A stretch of 64,000 nucleotides of DNA. Origin: VXNF01 sp965116465 (GTDB lineage: Bacteria; Actinomycetota; Acidimicrobiia; Acidimicrobiales; CATQHL01). The stretch is taken from contig OZ220687.1 in NCBI GenBank assembly GCA_965116465.1, positions 1 to 64,000 on the forward strand, in the 5' to 3' direction. Below, piece by piece: positions 59,890-64,000 of the stretch; within the stretch, counting starts at the first letter, position 1; each line of letters opens with the position of its first letter. A model generated the notes under the pieces. It was not told the origin of the DNA. It saw only the letters and a program-made list of their open reading frames with translations, and did no database searches. A program made the position numbers and the translations under genes.

Positions 59890-60668
59890 TGCTGCTGTTC
59901 CCGGCCATCGATCTGCGCGGCGGGCGCTGCGTGCGCCTCTACCAGGGAGACTTCGCCGCCGAGACCACCTACGCGGAGGACCCCGCGGAGGTTGCGGCGG
60001 CGTTCGCGGCGGCCGGCGCCCAATGGCTCCACGTCGTGGACCTCGACGCGGCGCGCACGGGCGAGCTCACCAATCTGGCACAGGTCGGCGCCATCGTGGC
60101 GGCCGCCGGCCTGCCGGTCCAGTACGGCGGGGGAGTGCGCTCGGTGGAGGTCGCCGCACGACTCGCCGGGGTCGGGGTGGCCCGGGTCGTGATCGGGACC
60201 GCGGCCCTGGAGAGCCCGTCGCTGGTGGCCGAAGTCGCCGCCCGCCAACCCGTCGCCCTCGGTCTGGACGTGCGCGGGCGCGAGGTCGCCGTGCGGGGCT
60301 GGCGCGCCACCGGCGGCCGGGGATTCGCCGAGGTCCTGGCGGCGGCGCCGGGGGCCGAGGTCGTGGTCGTGACCCAGATCAGCACCGACGGCACGCTCGG
60401 CGGGCCCGACATGGAACTGCTGGCCGAGGTCCTGGCGGCGACGGGTCTCCCGGTGATCGCCTCGGGTGGGGTGGGCACACTCGAGGACCTGCTCCGGCTG
60501 GCCGACCTGCGCGCCGGTGGCCGTGCCCTGGTCGGGGCCATCGTCGGGCGGGCGATCTACGAGCGGACCGTGGACCTCGTCGAGGCGCTGGCGGTCCTGG
60601 CCGGAACCGCGGCGGCGCGCTCCCCCCGCAACGGTTCCGATGCCCCCAGCGAGGGGGAGGCGTCGTGA
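59889..60668 (+). CDS. hisA: Phosphoribosyl isomerase (HisA, possibly bifunctional PriA)
   Basis: 259 residues, (beta-alpha)8 barrel. FPAIDLRGGRCVRLYQGDF carries the catalytic Asp, QYGGGVRS the first phosphate loop, TQISTDGTLGGPD the second acid, ASGGVG the second phosphate loop. It isomerises ProFAR to PRFAR. In many actinobacteria the same protein (PriA) also does the TrpF step; no trpF is seen near trpE here, but the window cannot settle it. Confidence 0.93.
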   Translation: MLLFPAIDLRGGRCVRLYQGDFAAETTYAEDPAEVAAAFAAAGAQWLHVVDLDAARTGELTNLAQVGAIVAAAGLPVQYGGGVRSVEVAARLAGVGVARVVIGTAALESPSLVAEVAARQPVALGLDVRGREVAVRGWRATGGRGFAEVLAAAPGAEVVVVTQISTDGTLGGPDMELLAEVLAATGLPVIASGGVGTLEDLLRLADLRAGGRALVGAIVGRAIYERTVDLVEALAVLAGTAAARSPRNGSDAPSEGEAS

Positions 60669-61447
60669 GCTCCATCGTGGTCCGCATCATCCCGTGCCTC
60701 GACGTGGACGCCGGGCGGGTGGTCAAGGGTGTCGAGTTCGTCGACCTGCGAGACGCCGGGGATCCGGTGGAGCTCGCCGCCCGCTATGACGCCGAGGGGG
60801 CCGACGAGCTGGTCTTCCTGGACATCACGGCCTCCTCCGATGCACGGGACGTGATGCTGGAGGTGGCGCGCCGCACTGCCGAGGAGGTCTTCATCCCGTT
60901 CACCGTGGGGGGCGGCATTCGCAGCACCGATGACGCCCGGCGCCTGTTGCGCGCCGGCGCCGACAAGGTCTCGGTGAACACGGCGGCGGTGGCCCGGCCC
61001 TCCCTCGTGAGCGAGATCGCGGAGGAGTTCGGCAGCCAGTGCGTGGTGGTCGCCATCGACGCCCGGCTGACGGCCTCGGGCCGCTTCGAGGTGGTCACGC
61101 ACGGCGGTCGCCGCCCCACCGATCTGGACGCGGTGCACTGGGCGGCACGAGCCGAGCAACTGGGCGCCGGGGAGATCCTGCTCACCTCGATGGACTGCGA
61201 CGGCACCAAGGAGGGCTTCGACCTGCCGTTGACCCGGGCCGTGGGCGACGCCGTGAATGTGCCGGTGATCGCTTCGGGCGGGGTCGGGAACCTCGATCAC
61301 CTCGCCGAGGGTGTCGCCGCGGGCGCCGACGCCGTGCTGGCGGCCTCGATCTTCCACTTCGGCGAGCACAGCATCGCCGAGGCCAAGGCGGCCCTTGCCG
61401 CCGCGGGCGTGCGGGTCCGTCCCGCCAAGGCCGCCGCCGCGGGGTAG
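60665..61447 (+). CDS. hisF: Imidazole glycerol phosphate synthase, cyclase subunit
   Basis: 260 residues. IIPCLDVDAGRVVKGVEF with catalytic Asp, GGGIRSTDDARRLLRAGADKVS, LLTSMDCDGTKEGFD with the second Asp, and ASGGVGNLDHL are HisF signatures. It forms a complex with HisH. The GTG overlaps the hisA stop; the TAG stop doubles as the start of the next gene's -10 box. Confidence 0.96.
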   Translation: MSSIVVRIIPCLDVDAGRVVKGVEFVDLRDAGDPVELAARYDAEGADELVFLDITASSDARDVMLEVARRTAEEVFIPFTVGGGIRSTDDARRLLRAGADKVSVNTAAVARPSLVSEIAEEFGSQCVVVAIDARLTASGRFEVVTHGGRRPTDLDAVHWAARAEQLGAGEILLTSMDCDGTKEGFDLPLTRAVGDAVNVPVIASGGVGNLDHLAEGVAAGADAVLAASIFHFGEHSIAEAKAALAAAGVRVRPAKAAAAG

Positions 61448-61450
61448 CGT
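61445..61450 (+). promoter_or_regulatory. -10 element TAGCGT made from the hisF stop codon
   Basis: TAGCGT ends 6 bases before the GTG of the GroES-like gene; its first three bases are the hisF stop. Confidence 0.55.
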
Positions 61451-61456
61451 CGAGGC

Positions 61457-61828
61457 GTGGGCAGTTCCTCCAATTCCCAGCCCTCGCTCGGCGCGCCCGC
61501 TCCGGGGGCCGACGAAAAGCTCCCCGTCAAGATGCTCAACGACCGGATCATGGTGCGCATCGGGCCCGCCGAGGGCGAGCGCCGCTCCTCGGGCGGCATC
61601 CTGATCCCCGCCACCGCACAGGTGGGCAAGCGGCTGACCTGGGCCGAGGTCATCGCCGTAGGCCCCAACGTGCGCTCGATGGAGGCCGGCGACAGGGTGC
61701 TCTTCAACCCCGAGGACCGTTACGAGGTGGAGGTGCGCGGCACCGACTACATCATCCTGCGCGAGCGTGACGTGCACGCCGTGGCGGCCGAGCGCCTTGA
61801 GGAGGGCAGCACGGGTCTGTACCTCTGA
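61457..61828 (+). CDS. GroES-like co-chaperonin with a GLYL tail
   Basis: 123 residues against about 97 for GroES. After a 20-residue Ser/Pro/Ala tail comes the Cpn10 fold: VKMLNDRIMVRIG, a mobile-loop region SSGGILIPATAQ, VIAVGPNV, GDRVLFNPEDRYEV and YIILRERDVHAV. It then extends by EERLEEGSTGLYL-type residues and ends GLYL. I recall actinobacterial GroES-like relatives with the same STGLYL end, distinct from the groES next to groEL. No groEL is nearby. A leaderless promoter gives it expression independent of the his genes. Confidence 0.82.
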   Translation: MGSSSNSQPSLGAPAPGADEKLPVKMLNDRIMVRIGPAEGERRSSGGILIPATAQVGKRLTWAEVIAVGPNVRSMEAGDRVLFNPEDRYEVEVRGTDYIILRERDVHAVAAERLEEGSTGLYL

Positions 61829-61873
61829 GGTGACGGGCCGGGCCACCGGCGCGGCGTGCGCGCGCCGCACCTC

Positions 61874-61879
61874 TAGCAT
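61874..61879 (+). promoter_or_regulatory. -10 element TAGCAT, leaderless start of hisI
   Basis: TAGCAT ends 7 bases before the ATG at 61887, choosing it over the in-frame ATG at 61878, which overlaps the hexamer. Confidence 0.55.
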
Positions 61880-61886
61880 GAACGCG

Positions 61887-62243
61887 ATGACCGTCGCCAC
61901 CCCCATCACGCCCGCTGCGGGCACTCTCGAGGCGGTGACCTACAACGATGACGGGCTGGTCCCGGCCATCGTCCAGGACGCCACCTCGGGTGCGGTGCTG
62001 ATGCTGGCCTGGATGGACGCCGAAGCCCTCAGGCGCACGCTCGCCACGGGCAGGACCTGGTTCTGGAGCAGATCCCGCCAGGAGTACTGGTGCAAGGGCG
62101 AGACCTCCGGCGACCGGCAGTTCGTCCGGGAGGCCTCCTATGACTGCGACGGGGACACGCTGCTCTTCAAGGTCGTCCAGGAGGGCCGCGGCGCCTGCCA
62201 CACCGGCGAGCGCTCCTGCTTCTTCAGGTCCTTCGCCGGCTGA
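61887..62243 (+). CDS. hisI: Phosphoribosyl-AMP cyclohydrolase
   Basis: 118 residues, the monofunctional HisI size (no HisE domain). LAWMDAEALRRTLATG, SRSRQEYWCKGETSG, the metal ligands in DCDGDTLLFKV and ACHTGERSCFF are intact. It opens the adenine ring in the third step of histidine synthesis. Six bases separate it from trpE. Confidence 0.95.
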   Translation: MTVATPITPAAGTLEAVTYNDDGLVPAIVQDATSGAVLMLAWMDAEALRRTLATGRTWFWSRSRQEYWCKGETSGDRQFVREASYDCDGDTLLFKVVQEGRGACHTGERSCFFRSFAG

Positions 62244-62249
62244 GCGGCC

Positions 62250-63773
62250 GTGAACGCCCGGCCGAGTCGGCAGGAGTTCGGTCGCCTGGCGGCCGCGCAC
62301 CGTGTGGTGCCCGTCTGGCGCGAGCTGCTGGCCGACCTCATCACACCGGTGGCGGCCTTTTCGCGCATCGCCGGCACCGAGCCCGGATTCCTGCTGGAGT
62401 CGACCGAGCGCCAGAACCGCTGGAGCCGCTTCTCGTTCATGGGATGTCGCCCCCGCGCCCGGATCGTCGCCCGCGGCCGCCGGCTCACCATCACCGGTGA
62501 CGACCTGGGGCCGGTCCCGACCGACGAGGGGGTCCTGGCGGCCCTCGATGTGATCCTCGACCGTTTCCGCTCGCCGGTCATCGAGGGGCTGCCGCCGCTG
62601 CACTCCGGAGTGGTCGGCTATCTGGGCTACGACGTGGTGCGAGAGGTGGAGCGGCTGCCGAACCCGCCCGGCGACGACGTCGGGATGCCGGATGCGGTGC
62701 TCGATGTCATCGGCCGGTTCGTGGCCTTCGATCACTGGCGCCAGCGCGTGATCCTCATCCAGAACGTGATCCTGCCGCCCGAACCCACCGGGCGGATGCT
62801 GGACGACGCCTACGAGGAGGCGCTGGAATCGCTCGAGGAGTTGGCCCGCGCCGGTGCGCAACCCCAGCCCGAACCCCTGCTGGAGCCTCCGGGCGAGGAG
62901 GACCCCCTGCCGGATATCTCCGCCCGCTTCACCCCCGAGGACTACTGCGCCGCGGTGCGCGCCGCCAAGGAGCACATCCTGGAGGGCGACATCTTCCAGG
63001 TGGTGCTGTCCGAGAGGTTCGATTTCGACCTCGAGGCCGACCCGTTCCAGCTCTACCGGGCGCTGCGCCAGATCAACCCCAGCCCGTACATGTACTTCCT
63101 CCGCCACCCCGAGGCGACCCTCGTCGGCAGCTCGCCCGAGCCGATGGTGCAGCTGCGCGACGGGCGGGTCACCTCCCGACCCATCGCCGGCACCCGGCCC
63201 CGGGGCGCCGACGAGCGCGAGGACCGGCGCCTCGCCGGCGAGCTCGCCGAACACCCCAAGGAGTTGGCCGAGCACCTCATGCTGCTGGACCTGGCACGCA
63301 ACGACGTGGGCCGGGTGGTGCGACCCGGCACGCTGCACACCGACGAAGTCATGACGCTGGAGTACTACAGCCACGTCATGCACCTCACCTCGCAGGTCTC
63401 CGGCGAGTTGGCAGCGGGGCACAGCCCCGTGGACGTGCTGCGCGCCACCCTTCCCGCCGGAACGGTCTCCGGCGCCCCCAAGGTGCGTGCCATGGAGATC
63501 ATCGACGGCCTCGAGCCCACCCGGCGCGGGCCCTACGCGGGCGTCGTGGGCTACCTCGACTTCTCGGGCAACCTCGACACGGCCATCACCATCCGCACCG
63601 TGGCGGTGCGCGACGGGCGCGCCCACCTGCAGGCCGGCGCGGGCATCGTGGCCGACAGCGTGCCGGAGGACGAGGAGCGGGAGTGCCGGGCCAAGGCACA
63701 GGCGCTGCTGGCGGCCGTCCACGCGGCGCGCACCATGACCCGCAACGCCGCGGCGTCTGCGGGGAACGCGTGA
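62250..63773 (+). CDS. trpE: Anthranilate synthase component I
   Basis: 507 residues. N-terminal feedback site LLESTERQNRWSRFSFMG (LLES binds Trp), then the chorismate-binding domain with EGDIFQVVLSERF, SPEPMVQL, RPIAGTRPRG, HLMLLDLARNDVGRV and PAGTVSGAPKVRAMEII. It makes anthranilate together with a TrpG glutaminase, which is not in the window. It likely shares the hisI transcript; the next gene overlaps its stop (GTGA). Confidence 0.95.
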   Translation: MNARPSRQEFGRLAAAHRVVPVWRELLADLITPVAAFSRIAGTEPGFLLESTERQNRWSRFSFMGCRPRARIVARGRRLTITGDDLGPVPTDEGVLAALDVILDRFRSPVIEGLPPLHSGVVGYLGYDVVREVERLPNPPGDDVGMPDAVLDVIGRFVAFDHWRQRVILIQNVILPPEPTGRMLDDAYEEALESLEELARAGAQPQPEPLLEPPGEEDPLPDISARFTPEDYCAAVRAAKEHILEGDIFQVVLSERFDFDLEADPFQLYRALRQINPSPYMYFLRHPEATLVGSSPEPMVQLRDGRVTSRPIAGTRPRGADEREDRRLAGELAEHPKELAEHLMLLDLARNDVGRVVRPGTLHTDEVMTLEYYSHVMHLTSQVSGELAAGHSPVDVLRATLPAGTVSGAPKVRAMEIIDGLEPTRRGPYAGVVGYLDFSGNLDTAITIRTVAVRDGRAHLQAGAGIVADSVPEDEERECRAKAQALLAAVHAARTMTRNAAASAGNA

Positions 63774-64000
63774 CCGCCTCCGAGCGCCTCCGCGCCGACT
63801 ACGAGGCGCTGCGCCACGGTGCCGGCGCGGTCACGACGGCCCGCGACGTGCTCGTGATCGCCGGGCCCGACGCCGCGAGTTTCCTGCAGGGCCAGTTCAG
63901 CCAGGACGTGGCGGCACTGGCGCCCGGTGAGGTGACCTCGTCGCTGCTGCTGCAGCCGGACGGGAAGCTGCACTGCCGGTTGCGGGTGAGCCGCCGGGAG
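63770..64000 (+). CDS. YgfZ/GcvT-like folate-binding protein, N-terminal part (partial)
   Basis: 77 codons before the window ends, starting at a GTG that overlaps the trpE stop. VLVIAGPDAASFLQGQFSQDV and LLLQPDGKLHCRLRV match the N-terminal folate-binding fold of YgfZ, which aids Fe-S protein maintenance, more than of aminomethyltransferase GcvT. The rest is outside the window, so the distinction is tentative. Confidence 0.75.
   Translation, partial: MTASERLRADYEALRHGAGAVTTARDVLVIAGPDAASFLQGQFSQDVAALAPGEVTSSLLLQPDGKLHCRLRVSRRE

Overview
The window is about 64 kb of very GC-rich DNA, densely packed with genes. The gene content points to an actinomycete (Actinomycetota). The markers are an MtrA/MtrB pair followed by an LpqB-like lipoprotein, a mycothiol synthase (MshD), a bacterial proteasome activator (Bpa), SepF plus DivIVA, a MurE with the meso-diaminopimelate motif DNPR, and menaquinone genes (menA, ubiE/menG). 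Gene order and the DUF222/HNH, DUF3040 and MoxR-DUF58-transglutaminase content fit a deep-branching class such as Acidimicrobiia, but that placement is inference. I saw no tRNA, rRNA, CRISPR array, insertion sequence or prophage.

Layout. 1-6.5 kb: aminotransferase end, phosphofructokinase, the opposed lpqB-like/mtrB/mtrA group, an inositol-phosphatase-family enzyme with a small coupled membrane protein, and DNA polymerase IV. 6.5-13.1 kb: DUF3040 protein, a moxR-DUF58-transglutaminase operon on the minus strand, a small unknown gene, an HNH nuclease and a lipoate-ligase-like protein. 13.2-30.5 kb: a division and cell wall (dcw) cluster in the order mraZ, rsmH, ftsL, ftsI, murE, mraY, murD, ftsW, murG, murC, murB, ftsQ, ftsZ, pgeF, yggS, sepF, yggT, divIVA. 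Most junctions are 1-4 base ATGA/GTGA/TGATG overlaps, implying translational coupling. murF is absent. 30.5-40.6 kb: ileS, a DksA/TraR-like protein, lspA, rluD, an Rrf2 regulator, bpa and dnaE. 40.7-54 kb: a mixed region with a nitroreductase, a DUF35-thiolase pair, a large secreted fibronectin-III protein carrying a metallopeptidase-like centre, a DUF255 thioredoxin-fold protein, menA, a DUF222/HNH protein, ubiE and mshD. 54-64 kb: a sulfite-oxidase-like molybdoenzyme, nth, and a histidine/tryptophan block (hisD, hisC, hisB, hisH, hisA, hisF, a GroES-like gene, hisI, trpE) ending in a partial YgfZ/GcvT-like gene.

Regulation visible in the sequence. A TAnnnT -10 hexamer (often TAGCGT) ending 6-8 bases before the start codon recurs at fourteen genes on both strands, the signature of leaderless transcription. 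I used it to choose many starts. mraZ has a classical 10-bp-spaced MraZ operator over a TATAAT promoter. ftsZ has an AT-rich, hairpin-rich leader. The DUF222/HNH gene has a near-consensus actinobacterial SOS box.

The observations most worth following are: a GroES-like protein and Bpa that both end in G-x-Y-L, the proteasome-docking type of tail; a secreted FN3 protein with HEVAH and ELYAD motifs; a long inverted repeat separating mraZ from the rest of dcw; a leaderless 15-codon upstream ORF overlapping the hisB start; and a DksA-like protein that has lost its zinc site.
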